Shown: in pieces, positions 53,369 to 61,901 of the stretch
How positions within the stretch are numbered: the first letter of the stretch is position 1
Layout: the number at the start of each line of letters is the position of its first letter
Source: Chryseobacterium arachidis
GTDB lineage: Bacteria; Bacteroidota; Bacteroidia; Flavobacteriales; Weeksellaceae
DNA length: 64,000 bases
Assembly (NCBI RefSeq): GCF_900129245.1
Contig: NZ_FQUT01000019.1
Coordinates: forward strand, 1-64,000
Reading direction: 5' to 3'
Notes under the pieces: model-generated
Told to the model about the DNA's origin: nothing
Database searches by the model: none
The model's input: only the letters and a program-made list of their open reading frames with translations
Position numbers and translations under genes: made by a program

Positions 53369-53896
53369 ATGAAAAAACTAATACCATTCATCATATTTAC
53401 CTTCACTTTATTTCTTTTAAATTCCTGTTTTAAAGCCAATGACAATATAGGACACGACGGAAGATGTACAGGTTCTGCCTATTGCACCGCTTGCTCTAAC
53501 TGTTCACGGTGTGGACATTGCAGCGGTGGAGGAACCTGTGGCGTTTGCGGTGGAGGTTCTTCCGGAAGCAGCTCGTCTTCAGGAAGTTCTTCCAAAAGAA
53601 GCAGATCTAAGAAACATAAATCTCCAGATTCTTATAAAACATCAAAAAGAAAATCCAGTAAATCACCAAAAATTCATATTGATGAGGTAAACGTCAACGT
53701 TAATTCCAACAACAGATATATTGCCGGGATTTCCACAACAAATATTTACGAAAAGCCTTCTTTTAAATCTAAAATCATAGAAAAAGTGACGAAAAACATG
53801 AAGCTTATTCAGCTTTCAAAGGAAGGCCCCTGGTACAAAGTACAGGTTAAATCAAGCGGAAAAAAAGGATATGTTTATTATAAGAATGTAAAATAA
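53369..53896 (+). CDS. SH3-domain lipoprotein with Cys-rich region
   Basis: A 175-residue protein; lipobox LNSC puts the lipidated Cys at 20. Residues 33-60 hold eight cysteines, five spaced every third residue (39, 42, 45, 48, 51), then 57 and 60, a dense metal-binding or disulfide region. A Ser/Lys-rich linker leads to a bacterial SH3-like domain (118-175, NIYEKPSFKSKIIEKV, GPWYKVQVKSSGKKGYVYY). SH3 domains of this type bind cell wall or proteins. Envelope location is inferred from the lipobox. Confidence 0.75.
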   Translation: MKKLIPFIIFTFTLFLLNSCFKANDNIGHDGRCTGSAYCTACSNCSRCGHCSGGGTCGVCGGGSSGSSSSSGSSSKRSRSKKHKSPDSYKTSKRKSSKSPKIHIDEVNVNVNSNNRYIAGISTTNIYEKPSFKSKIIEKVTKNMKLIQLSKEGPWYKVQVKSSGKKGYVYYKNVK

Positions 53897-53911
53897 TCAC
53901 ATACAAATAAT

Positions 53912-54538
53912 ATGAACTTAAAGAAATTTTTAAATGAAGAGCAAGATCCTCAAGCTGTTGAAAAGCTCTTAGGAAGAATCAACAGCCTTCTTACTTCACA
54001 GGAAACCGTAGAATATATTGCAGTTCAGAAGAAACCTTTACTCAATTTATCTCCGGACTGCATCGCCCTTACCAACAGAAGAATTATTTTCTGCAGACCA
54101 AAAAACTTTGGTTTGTCTATGGATTTTCAGGATTACAGCTGGGTAGATATTGCAGATTGTCACATTAAAGAAGGCATTGTCGGCGCAACTTTTATGATGA
54201 AAACCACACGAAACTTCACCAATATGATGGATTATCTTCCTAAAAATCAAGCCAGAAAACTGTATCAGTTTGCTCAGGAAGTGGAAGAAAGAATGAGAGG
54301 TGTGAGAAGAGAAAAGAATCTCGAAACATTGAGAGCTTCTGCGGGAGGAGTTACGGTTAATAATGCAACTCCTATCATCACACAGCCTCAACAGTTTCAG
54401 CAGGAGAAAAAGACATTGCTGATAGAAAATGAAGATCCTTTTGAATTATTGCAAAAATTAAAAGGCCTGAAAGAAAACGGAATAATTTCCCCCGAAGAAT
54501 TTGAAGAAAAAAAGAACGAAATCTTATCCCGAGTTTAA
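53912..54538 (+). CDS. PH-like domain protein with SHOCT motif
   Basis: A 208-residue protein without signal peptide. Residues about 30-125 resemble a bacterial PH domain (bPH family: LTNRRIIFCRPKNFG, DYSWVDIADCHIKEG). The C-terminal ~35 residues are a SHOCT motif (FELLQKLKGLKENGIISPEEFEEKKNEIL), a short oligomerisation-like helix pair. Such proteins bind membranes or partner proteins at the inner face. Coupled to the TM2 gene (3 bases). Confidence 0.78.
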   Translation: MNLKKFLNEEQDPQAVEKLLGRINSLLTSQETVEYIAVQKKPLLNLSPDCIALTNRRIIFCRPKNFGLSMDFQDYSWVDIADCHIKEGIVGATFMMKTTRNFTNMMDYLPKNQARKLYQFAQEVEERMRGVRREKNLETLRASAGGVTVNNATPIITQPQQFQQEKKTLLIENEDPFELLQKLKGLKENGIISPEEFEEKKNEILSRV

Positions 54539-54541
54539 ATT

Positions 54542-54757
54542 ATGAAATCAAAATCTACCGCCGCTTTACTTGCTTTTTTCCTTGGAGGAATAGGCATTCA
54601 CAGATTTTACTTAGGACAAAACACTTTGGGAATACTTTATCTGGTATTTTGCTGGACTTTCATCCCTGCATTAATTGCATTTTTCGATTTCTTCGTATTG
54701 ATTTTTATGTCTGAAGACCGCTTTAATTATAAATATAATCTCAGAACCGGATTTTAA
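54542..54757 (+). CDS. TM2 domain protein
   Basis: A 71-residue protein with two membrane helices and the TM2 signature KSTAALLAFFLGGIGIHRFY, then GQNTLGILYLVFCWTFIPALI and a short aromatic tail. TM2 proteins often sit with SHOCT and PH genes; role unknown. Confidence 0.85.
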   Translation: MKSKSTAALLAFFLGGIGIHRFYLGQNTLGILYLVFCWTFIPALIAFFDFFVLIFMSEDRFNYKYNLRTGF

Positions 54758-54766
54758 ACAAACATT

Positions 54767-55168
54767 ATGAAACCATTTCTCACCTTCTGTGCGATCTGTT
54801 GTTTCATCGGTATTTTCAAGCTTCCCATAGAATATTATACTTTCCTCAGAATTCTTGTTTCCATAGGAGCTCTATTGGTTTTATACAATACATTAAGCTT
54901 TAAGCAACATTATTTCAGTATAATTTTTCTGGTTATCCTTATTCTTTTCAATCCTGTTTTTCCTATTTATCTATATCGAAAAAGCTTGTGGATCCCAATT
55001 GATACGATAACGGGAATTTTATTTCTGTTGATCAATTTTATAGAAATAACCGAGCCGAAAAAGGAAGAAGAAATTACCGAAGAAACTTCAGAACCGTCAA
55101 TACCAATCCATCGAAGAACTGTTTCCAGAGACAGAATCATTAATCCTAAAAAACCAAAAGAAGAATAA
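54767..55168 (+). CDS. Small membrane protein, DUF6804-like
   Basis: A 133-residue protein with four membrane helices in the first ~95 residues (FLTFCAICCFIGIFKLPIEYY onward, FSIIFLVILILFNPVFPIYL, TGILFLLINFIEI). NPVFP with a following ITEP is typical of DUF6804-like proteins, a tentative match. The tail is Glu- and Arg-rich and cytoplasmic. Function unknown. Confidence 0.65.
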   Translation: MKPFLTFCAICCFIGIFKLPIEYYTFLRILVSIGALLVLYNTLSFKQHYFSIIFLVILILFNPVFPIYLYRKSLWIPIDTITGILFLLINFIEITEPKKEEEITEETSEPSIPIHRRTVSRDRIINPKKPKEE

Positions 55169-55173
55169 TCACC

Positions 55174-55581
55174 ATGGAAAACAATCAAATAACGGAAAAT
55201 CTCAAAGCTCATTTTTTAAGGCTGTATCAGATGGCGATCTGTGATGATGATTTCAGTGCCTTAGAATTGAAAATGTTGTACAAATCTGCCGAAGAAAGAG
55301 GCATTTCATCTAAAAATCTGGACGAAATTCTTCTGAATCCAATCAATTTAAAATCATTAATTCCAAAAACTATTGAGGAAAAGGTAGATTACCTGTACGA
55401 TCTTACAGTAATGATCTGGGCAGACGGAATTGTTTCTCCGAACGAATATTCTGCAATGGAAAAATACGTTCTGATGTTCGGTTTTTTGGAAGAAAATGTA
55501 ACGGCAATTGTAGATTATCTCATTGAAGCCGTAAAAATCGGAAAGAATAAAAACGAAATTTTATACGAATTAAAAAATTAA
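55174..55581 (+). CDS. TerB-like protein
   Basis: A 135-residue, all-helical, acidic protein. HFLRLYQMAICDDDFSALEL and VDYLYDLTVMIWADGIVSPNE show the paired D-x-x-x-S/E metal-binding helices of TerB-like domains. TerB proteins take part in tellurite-type stress systems, often with VWA partners (TerD/TerY). A VWA-like lipoprotein is the last gene of the same operon. Confidence 0.72.
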   Translation: MENNQITENLKAHFLRLYQMAICDDDFSALELKMLYKSAEERGISSKNLDEILLNPINLKSLIPKTIEEKVDYLYDLTVMIWADGIVSPNEYSAMEKYVLMFGFLEENVTAIVDYLIEAVKIGKNKNEILYELKN

Positions 55582-55587
55582 CACACT

Positions 55588-56928
55588 ATGGATACTACAA
55601 GCATAAAAAATTTATTCAGACTAAAATCTGTTCCCATAGAAACCAAGCAGGAACAGCTTCCAAAAACTGAAATCAACCCGGCCGACGAATCTCTCGAAGA
55701 AAGCAGAAAAAGAACTTATCACGAATCGGGTTACAGAGACAGTTCACGAACAAGCGGAAATCATTCTACCCTTTCAATTTGTCTTGATGCGGTTTATTCG
55801 AAATTTCAGAATGAAGAAAAAGAAATGGTGGAAAAGCAGCATCAACTCAAGGAATCTTATGTTAATGAACAGAAAAATCGGGAAACTGAAATTAAGGCTT
55901 TAACGGTTTCACAGGACACCAAAGAAGAACTTTTGAAAACAAAAAATACAGAAGTTGAAAACCATCAACATACGATTGAAGCGTTAAAAGCTGAAATCCT
56001 TGATCTTCCTAGAAATCCTGAGAAATATAATGTGAAAGCAACACGAGGTGCATCAGCAAAGTTCTGGATTGGATTGATTCTTTTGATTCCCATCACTTTA
56101 TATTTAGGAACATTTTATATTTCAACTTCCTATTCGGCCTTTTTTAAGACCTTTGATGCCAAAAGTACTGTGATACAGAGTGTTTTGGATGCAAATGCTT
56201 GGATGAAAGCCTGGAATGACGGTTTTATTGAAGTGGCTTTTGTTACATTGATTCCCTTTGTATTTCTCGGATTAGGCTTTCTGATTCACATGTTCGGAGA
56301 AAATAAAACCAAGGCCAATTACGTAAAGCTTGGTCTGTTGTTTATCGTGACCTTTGTTTTCGATTCTATTTTAGCCTATGAAATCGAATCAAAACTATAT
56401 GAATTAAACAAAACTTTTAACTCTCCCGATTTCGACCTTAAAATAGCCTTTACCAAAATTCAGTTTTGGGGAATTATTTTCGCAGGGTTCATTGTTTACA
56501 TTATTTGGGGAGTTGTTTTTGATTTTGTAATGAAGGAACACCGGGAAAAAGACAAGATCAAAAACGAACAGGAAATCAGGCAGAAAAGAGTCGAGTTTTT
56601 TCAGGAAAAGATCAATGTTTTAAAGACGGAAATTGAAGAAATTCTTACAGCAATTGGGAATACGAAAGAATTGATCATAAAAACCCGAGGCAGAATTGAA
56701 GAACTTCAGAATATTATTGACGGAGTGATCATTCCGACTAAAGATTACAAATTATATGCTTCGGAATATGTTCAGGGCTGGATCACATTCATTGGAGAAA
56801 AAATTGCGGTTTCCAGAACGGAAAAACAAACAATGATCGATGATTGTATATCAACGTACAATACCAATCTGGAAACCGTGGGAGCCAATTCGGACAATCA
56901 GAACCTTGTTTACTTATCATCTTTATAA
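55588..56928 (+). CDS. Coiled-coil membrane protein
   Basis: A 446-residue protein. A coiled coil spans about 70-130 (KEMVEKQHQLKESYVNEQ), then three to four membrane helices at about 152-175, 214-238, 248-262 and 290-312, and a second coiled coil at about 325-375 with C-terminal soluble part. No family recognised. It may scaffold the operon's membrane-associated products; inference from layout. Confidence 0.6.
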   Translation: MDTTSIKNLFRLKSVPIETKQEQLPKTEINPADESLEESRKRTYHESGYRDSSRTSGNHSTLSICLDAVYSKFQNEEKEMVEKQHQLKESYVNEQKNRETEIKALTVSQDTKEELLKTKNTEVENHQHTIEALKAEILDLPRNPEKYNVKATRGASAKFWIGLILLIPITLYLGTFYISTSYSAFFKTFDAKSTVIQSVLDANAWMKAWNDGFIEVAFVTLIPFVFLGLGFLIHMFGENKTKANYVKLGLLFIVTFVFDSILAYEIESKLYELNKTFNSPDFDLKIAFTKIQFWGIIFAGFIVYIIWGVVFDFVMKEHREKDKIKNEQEIRQKRVEFFQEKINVLKTEIEEILTAIGNTKELIIKTRGRIEELQNIIDGVIIPTKDYKLYASEYVQGWITFIGEKIAVSRTEKQTMIDDCISTYNTNLETVGANSDNQNLVYLSSL

Positions 56929-56938
56929 ATTACAGATT

Positions 56939-57820
56939 ATGAGAAAGATATTTTATTTATTAATGATTATTTCTTTAGTTTCTTGCAAAAAAACTCCACC
57001 TCCATCACCTTGTACAAATTGTCCACCTGAAGTAGATTCAAACAATATCAATCTCAGTATTTTAATTGATTTGTCAGACAGAATTGATCCTAAAACAAAC
57101 CCAAATCCCACGATGGAATATTTCCAAAGAGATACGGAATATATCAAGTCCATTGAAAAAGGTTTTTTAAATCACATAAAATCAAAGAAGATCATCACTT
57201 ACGATGATCAGATGCAGGTTTTCTTTAATCCTGAACCTTCCGATCCGAAGATGAATGAGTTTACAAAAGAACTTAAGGTTGCTTTTGATAAAAATACAGA
57301 ACGAAATTATTTTGATTCTGTTGATAAAAAGTATTCTGAATTACCTTTAAACATTTATCAGTCTGCAATACACGACGGAAATTATGTCGGTTCTGATATT
57401 TGGGAATTTTTTAAAAATAAAGTGAAAGATTACTGCATTAAAAATGATAAAAGAAATATTCTTTTCATTTTAACAGACGGATATATGTATCATGACAACA
57501 CCAAATTTGCAGAGGAAAATAAAACGTCTTATCTCACAACCAAATTAATAAAAACAAATAGCCTCACAACTTCAAATTTTAAAGATATTATCGAAAAAAA
57601 TAAATTCGGTTTTGTAAAAGCCAATGATAATCTGAACAATCTCGAAGTTATCGTATTAGGAATCAATCCGGAAAAAGGGAATCCTTTTGAGGAAGCTGTC
57701 ATCAAGGAATATTGGGAAAACTGGTTTAAAGAAATGAAAATTAAAAACTATCAGATCAAATCTGCCGATCTTCCATCAAATCTGGAACCTATTATTTTGA
57801 AAGCTATTGCTGGAAAATAA
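56939..57820 (+). CDS. VWA-like lipoprotein
   Basis: The start at 56939 gives a lipobox (MRKIFYLLMIISLVSC, Cys16); an in-frame upstream extension overlaps the previous gene. A 293-residue protein. NLSILIDLSDRID provides an Asp-x-Ser-like first MIDAS segment and ILFILTDGYMY the TDG segment of a von Willebrand factor A fold, with a non-canonical first loop. Short Pro/Cys-rich linker after the lipid anchor. Probable partner of the TerB-like protein. Last gene of the operon, followed by a terminator. Confidence 0.7.
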   Translation: MRKIFYLLMIISLVSCKKTPPPSPCTNCPPEVDSNNINLSILIDLSDRIDPKTNPNPTMEYFQRDTEYIKSIEKGFLNHIKSKKIITYDDQMQVFFNPEPSDPKMNEFTKELKVAFDKNTERNYFDSVDKKYSELPLNIYQSAIHDGNYVGSDIWEFFKNKVKDYCIKNDKRNILFILTDGYMYHDNTKFAEENKTSYLTTKLIKTNSLTTSNFKDIIEKNKFGFVKANDNLNNLEVIVLGINPEKGNPFEEAVIKEYWENWFKEMKIKNYQIKSADLPSNLEPIILKAIAGK

Positions 57821-57847
57821 AACACATTCAATATATTTAACCATTAA

Positions 57848-57880
57848 AAAAGCGAGGAAATAATTTCCCCGCTTTCTTTA
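57848..57880. terminator. Bidirectional terminator
   Basis: AAAGCGAGGAAAT/ATTTCCCCGCTTT stem with one mismatch, T- and A-rich flanks, between the ten-gene operon and elaA. Confidence 0.87.
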
Positions 57881-58330
57881 TTTTCTCAACATTTCCGTGT
57901 GCGGAATGTTGTCTTCCAAATATTTTTTCCCAGTGTCTTCAAACCCGAAATCTCCGTAGAACTTCAGTAAATAATCCTGCGCAGAAATCCTGATCTCAGA
58001 AGTATGAAAACGGTTTTCTATGGTTTCAACAGCATATTGGATCAGTTGCCTTCCTAATCGTTTTCCCCGTGCTTTTTCTGTGGTTAAAACCCTTCCGATC
58101 GAAGCTTCATCATATTTTATTCCTTTGTCGAAAATCCTGCAGTTCGCCAAAACTTCCCCGTCTTCTTCTGCCCAGATGTGAACAGCTTTTTGGTCATAAT
58201 TATCCAGATCCGGATAAGGACAGTTCTGCTCGATTACAAAAACATCGATTCTTGCTTTTAAAACATTGTACAATTCAGGAACGGTAAACTCATCGAAAGT
58301 TTTAATTTTCCAGATAATATTACTCATCAA
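57878..58330 (-). CDS. elaA: GNAT N-acetyltransferase, ElaA family
   Basis: A 150-residue protein (MM start; the second ATG is equally possible). KTFDEFTVPELYNVLKARID and VFVIEQNCPYPDLDNYD are the ElaA N-terminus. GRVLTTEKARGKRLGRQL binds acetyl-CoA, and FYGDFGFEDTGKKYLEDNIPH closes the fold. Substrate unknown. It overlaps engB by eleven bases, so the two are co-transcribed from engB. Confidence 0.88.
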   Translation of the reverse strand: MMSNIIWKIKTFDEFTVPELYNVLKARIDVFVIEQNCPYPDLDNYDQKAVHIWAEEDGEVLANCRIFDKGIKYDEASIGRVLTTEKARGKRLGRQLIQYAVETIENRFHTSEIRISAQDYLLKFYGDFGFEDTGKKYLEDNIPHTEMLRK

Positions 58331-58943
58331 AGCTTACGTTATTGTTGGCTAAAAATTCGTTTGTCTTTTGGATAAAGCTTAAAATTTCCTCTCCACCGAC
58401 TTTCTTTTCTGCAGAAGTCACATATAATTCAGGAAGATCTTCCCATGTTTTATGAAGTTCCGTCTTATAATCTTCTACATTTTTAATGGCAATATTAGGC
58501 TTCAGCTTATCAACTTTTGTAAAAACAATGGAGAACGGAACTCCGCTTTCTCCACACCATTGGATGAATTCCAAATCAATAGCTTGCGGTTTGTGCCTTG
58601 AATCAACCAGCACAAAAAGATTAACTAAATTTTTTCTGTTTAAAATATAATTGGTAATCAGCTTTTCAAAATCTTTTCGGATGGATTTGGAAACTTTTGC
58701 ATATCCGTAACCAGGTAAATCCGTAAGATACCAGCTTTCATTTACTAAAAAATGATTAATAAGCTGAGTTTTTCCGGGAGTTCCCGATGTTTTAGCCAAA
58801 TCCTTATGATTCATCATCGCGTTGATTAACGATGATTTTCCAACATTAGACCTTCCGATGAAGGCATATTCGGGAATATTCGGTTCAGGGCAGTCCTGCC
58901 ATTTCCCGCTACTCTTTACAAATGTTGCCGTTTTAATAACCAT
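58320..58943 (-). CDS. engB: Ribosome biogenesis GTPase EngB (YihA)
   Basis: A 207-residue GTPase. G1 loop GRSNVGKSS at 30-38, G2-like TPGKTQLINHF, G3 DLPGYGYAKV, G4 TKVDKL and G5 TSAEKKVGG are all present. It assists assembly of the 50S subunit in the cytoplasm. First gene of the pair with elaA. Confidence 0.95.
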   Translation of the reverse strand: MVIKTATFVKSSGKWQDCPEPNIPEYAFIGRSNVGKSSLINAMMNHKDLAKTSGTPGKTQLINHFLVNESWYLTDLPGYGYAKVSKSIRKDFEKLITNYILNRKNLVNLFVLVDSRHKPQAIDLEFIQWCGESGVPFSIVFTKVDKLKPNIAIKNVEDYKTELHKTWEDLPELYVTSAEKKVGGEEILSFIQKTNEFLANNNVSFDE

Positions 58944-58969
58944 TTTCTTAAATATTTTTTAGAAAAACA

Positions 58970-58996
58970 AACCATTAAGAAAAGCTCTTAATGGTC
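58970..58996 (-). terminator. Terminator of the alpha/beta hydrolase
   Basis: ACCATTAAGA/TCTTAATGGT perfect stem, T-rich on the minus side. Confidence 0.87.
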
Positions 58997-59010
58997 ATTT
59001 ATATTTTATT

Positions 59011-59772
59011 TTAAACTTTATCTTTTATCCAGCTGTATAGAATTTCATTGAACTCATCTGGCTTTTCCATCATCGCTGCATGACCGCATTTATCGATCCA
59101 GAATAAATCCGAATTTGGAATAAATTTATGCATATCCTCCGCCACTTCAGGAGGTGTTACATTATCTTGTTTTCCCCAGATCAGGCACGTTGGCGTCAGA
59201 ATTTTTGGCAAATCATTCAGCATATTGTGCTTGATAGCACTTCTTGCCAGCATTACCGTTTTGATCCCTTTCATTCTGTCATTCACCACCCCGAAAACTT
59301 CATCTACCAGATCTTCAGTGGCAATAGCAGGATCGTAAAAAACCTCTTCTGTTTTCTTTCGAATATAAGAACGGTCGTTTTTTCTCGGAAAACTGTCTCC
59401 AAAAGTTCTTTCATATAATCCCGAACTGCCTGTAAGAACCAGATTCTTAACCAAATCAGGTCTTGCCAGGGTAAGGATCAATCCCACATGACCTCCCATG
59501 GAGTTTCCAACAATGGTAACCGGACCGTCGATATGAGTTTCTATAAACTTGATAATATATTTTGCTAAAGTCGTAAGATTCGTATTAAGTACCGGCAAAT
59601 CGTAGATTGGCAACTGAGGAACGTAAACCTTAAATCCTCGGTCCGAAAAAAAATCTACCATCTTATCGAAATTACTTAAACCACCCATTAAACCATGCAA
59701 CAGCACCAATGGATGTCCTTCTCCCGCCTCAACAAAAGTATATTTCTTTTCTTTTTTTGTACTAAATATCAT
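59011..59772 (-). CDS. Alpha/beta hydrolase
   Basis: A 253-residue protein. VLLHGLMGGLSNF, the nucleophile elbow GNSMGGHVGL (Ser), the acid in WGKQDNVTPPE (Asp) and CGHAAMMEKP (His) form the catalytic triad of MenH/BphD-type hydrolases. Substrate unknown. No signal peptide. A minus-strand TATTTTTG box lies at 59803-59796. Confidence 0.9.
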   Translation of the reverse strand: MIFSTKKEKKYTFVEAGEGHPLVLLHGLMGGLSNFDKMVDFFSDRGFKVYVPQLPIYDLPVLNTNLTTLAKYIIKFIETHIDGPVTIVGNSMGGHVGLILTLARPDLVKNLVLTGSSGLYERTFGDSFPRKNDRSYIRKKTEEVFYDPAIATEDLVDEVFGVVNDRMKGIKTVMLARSAIKHNMLNDLPKILTPTCLIWGKQDNVTPPEVAEDMHKFIPNSDLFWIDKCGHAAMMEKPDEFNEILYSWIKDKV

Positions 59773-59987
59773 ATAATGCCTGTAATAAAGCCTTGCAAAA
59801 ATACAAATTAAACCTCAAAAATATTTTGATTACCCTAATTTAAAATAAAAATAATATAATAACCCGCTTTTTAACTTTTTTTTTGAAAAACTCTTTATTT
59901 AAGCCTAAAAAATACATTTTACAATTATCAACATATCAATATTTTACACTATAAAACTTCAATCTTTAATAAAACTTATTAACATTA

Positions 59988-60039
59988 AGGTAAAAAGTGG
60001 TAAAAAGTGGGAGATTTTGGAAATTATTATATAAATTTG
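59988..60039 (+). promoter_or_regulatory. MraZ operator repeats and promoter of the dcw cluster
   Basis: GG trinucleotides recur at exact 10-base steps: AGG 59988, TGG 59998, TGG 60008 and TGG 60018, with two identical units TAAAAAGTGG. MraZ in other bacteria binds TGGG direct repeats with 10-base period ahead of its own gene. TAAATTTG (60032-60039) is the -7 box, 6 bases before the ATG, so the leader is very short. Confidence 0.7.
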
Positions 60040-60045
60040 TCCCAA

Positions 60046-60504
60046 ATGAAGAGTTTCATTGGAACATATGAGTGTAAAATTGACGACAAAGGCCGCCTAA
60101 AAGTTCCTTCATCTCTGATTAAGCAGATGGAAAACTTCGACGACAAAGCCTTTGTAGTTAAAAGATCTGTGTTCCAGCCCTGTCTGGAAGTTTACCCTAT
60201 GAATGCATGGGATAAAGTGATGGGCAAAATTAATAAACTGAACAGATTCATTAAAAAGAATGCTGATTTCATTAGAATGTTTACGGCAGGAGTAAAAACT
60301 GTAGAACTGGATAACGCTGGAAGGCTACAGATTTCGAAAGACCTCACAGTATTCGCAAATCTTCAGAAAGATATTGTGATTACCAGCGCAGGAGAACTAT
60401 TTGAAGTCTGGGATAAAGAAGCCTACGAAAAGGTAATTTCCATAGACGAAACAGATTTTGCAAGCCTTGCCGAAGATGTAATGGGAGCCTTCGACGAAGA
60501 ATAA
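60046..60504 (+). CDS. mraZ: Division/cell wall cluster transcriptional repressor MraZ
   Basis: The start at 60046 (MKSFIGTYECKIDDKGRL) is preferred over 60007, which would overlap the operator. A 152-residue protein with two AbrB-like MraZ repeats: YECKIDDKGRLKVPSSL and VELDNAGRLQISKDLT. It binds its own promoter and autoregulates the dcw cluster. The first gene of that cluster. Confidence 0.95.
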   Translation: MKSFIGTYECKIDDKGRLKVPSSLIKQMENFDDKAFVVKRSVFQPCLEVYPMNAWDKVMGKINKLNRFIKKNADFIRMFTAGVKTVELDNAGRLQISKDLTVFANLQKDIVITSAGELFEVWDKEAYEKVISIDETDFASLAEDVMGAFDEE

Positions 60505-60549
60505 CCACGCCGATTATTAAGAAAAAGCGTAAAAAAACACAACGTAAAC

Positions 60550-61443
60550 ATGTATCATAACCCCGTTTTGCTGAAGCAGAGTGTTGATGATTTGGTGACG
60601 AATCCAGACGGAACATACGTGGACTGTACTTTTGGTGGCGGTGGCCATTCAAGAGAAATATTGGGCAGGCTTTCGGATAAAGGAAGACTGTTCAGCTTTG
60701 ATCAGGATTTAGACGCTCTTAAAAATACAATTGATGACCCGAGATTCACATTGATCAATCAGAATTTCAGATTTCTGGAAAATTCTTTATTAATATACGG
60801 AGTTTCCCAGGTGGATGGAATTTTAGCCGATCTTGGAGTTTCTTCCCATCAGTTTGATGAGGCCGAAAGAGGTTTCTCTACAAGAAGCAACGCTCCACTG
60901 GATATGAGAATGAATGTGATGCAGGGATTGGATGCCAAAAGAGTTATCAACGATTATGATGAAGAGCAGCTTGCAGACATATTTTATTATTATGGTGAAT
61001 TAAGAGAAGCCAGAAAACTGGCGAGAGACATTGTTCATCACAGAAAAACGAAAAGCATTGATACAACGGAAGATCTGAAAAAACTATTCAGTTATCTGCC
61101 GCCGCATAAGGTGAATAAATTTTATGCACAATTGTTTCAGGCAATAAGAATTGAAGTGAATCAGGAATTGGAGGTTTTAAAGGAAATGCTGGTTCAGGCA
61201 TACAATGTTTTAAAACCGGAAGGCAGACTGGTTGTCATTTCTTACCATTCTTTAGAAGATCGGCTGGTAAAAAGATTTTTGAAAAACGGAATGTTTGAAG
61301 GTGAGCCCGAAAGAGACATTTACGGAAATTATAAAAAAGCATTCGAACTGGTAAAGAGCAAAGCGATTATTCCGGACGATAAGGAAATCGAAGAAAACTC
61401 AAGAGCCAGAAGTGCTAAAATGAGAACAGGAATTAAGGTGTAA
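60550..61443 (+). CDS. rsmH: 16S rRNA (cytosine1402-N4)-methyltransferase
   Basis: A 297-residue protein. NPVLLKQSVDDLV, DCTFGGGGHSREIL (SAM binding), GILADLGVSSHQFDEAERGFS and VISYHSLEDRLVKRF are the RsmH signatures. It methylates C1402 in the 30S P site. Between mraZ and ftsL as usual. Confidence 0.97.
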   Translation: MYHNPVLLKQSVDDLVTNPDGTYVDCTFGGGGHSREILGRLSDKGRLFSFDQDLDALKNTIDDPRFTLINQNFRFLENSLLIYGVSQVDGILADLGVSSHQFDEAERGFSTRSNAPLDMRMNVMQGLDAKRVINDYDEEQLADIFYYYGELREARKLARDIVHHRKTKSIDTTEDLKKLFSYLPPHKVNKFYAQLFQAIRIEVNQELEVLKEMLVQAYNVLKPEGRLVVISYHSLEDRLVKRFLKNGMFEGEPERDIYGNYKKAFELVKSKAIIPDDKEIEENSRARSAKMRTGIKV

Positions 61444-61532
61444 AAGTGAATGAGTGAGCTGTTAATGGTGAATTTTTAAAATTGACAATTGACAAACGAA
61501 GTGAATTCACTGAAAAGCAAATTGACATTAAA

Positions 61533-61901
61533 TTGGCAAAAAGAGCAACAACAAATCGTCCTCAGAAAAGATTAACTTTTATAGATATTATAAAAGGAAA
61601 TTTCCTGAACCGTGACGAGATCAAAATGCACTACAAGTATTTTTTGCTGTTGTTTGTGCTGATGATGGCCATGATTTATACCAATCATCTCGTCAACAAG
61701 AAAATCAAAATTGTCAATGCTTTAAAAGAAGAAACAGAAGAATATAAATCGCGGAACGCTTACGCCCAAAGTAAGCTGATCAAAGTAAAAATGGAATCGC
61801 AATTGGGGAAAGAGGTAGCCAGGGACTCTTTAATGACCTTGGAAAACCATCCACATAAGCTGCTCATAAAACTAGACAGTACAGATGCAAAAGCCAAGTG
61901 A
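61533..61901 (+). CDS. ftsL: FtsL-like division protein
   Basis: A 122-residue protein. No ATG is available; TTG at 61533 (giving MAKRATTNRPQKRL) is preferred by analogy with the family's N-terminus, with TTG at 61482 as alternative. Cytoplasmic basic part, one membrane helix (YFLLLFVLMMAMIYTNHL) and a periplasmic coiled coil (KIVNALKEETEEYKSRN), the FtsL plan. It connects divisome factors. Overlaps ftsI by 17 bases. Confidence 0.82.
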   Translation: MAKRATTNRPQKRLTFIDIIKGNFLNRDEIKMHYKYFLLLFVLMMAMIYTNHLVNKKIKIVNALKEETEEYKSRNAYAQSKLIKVKMESQLGKEVARDSLMTLENHPHKLLIKLDSTDAKAK

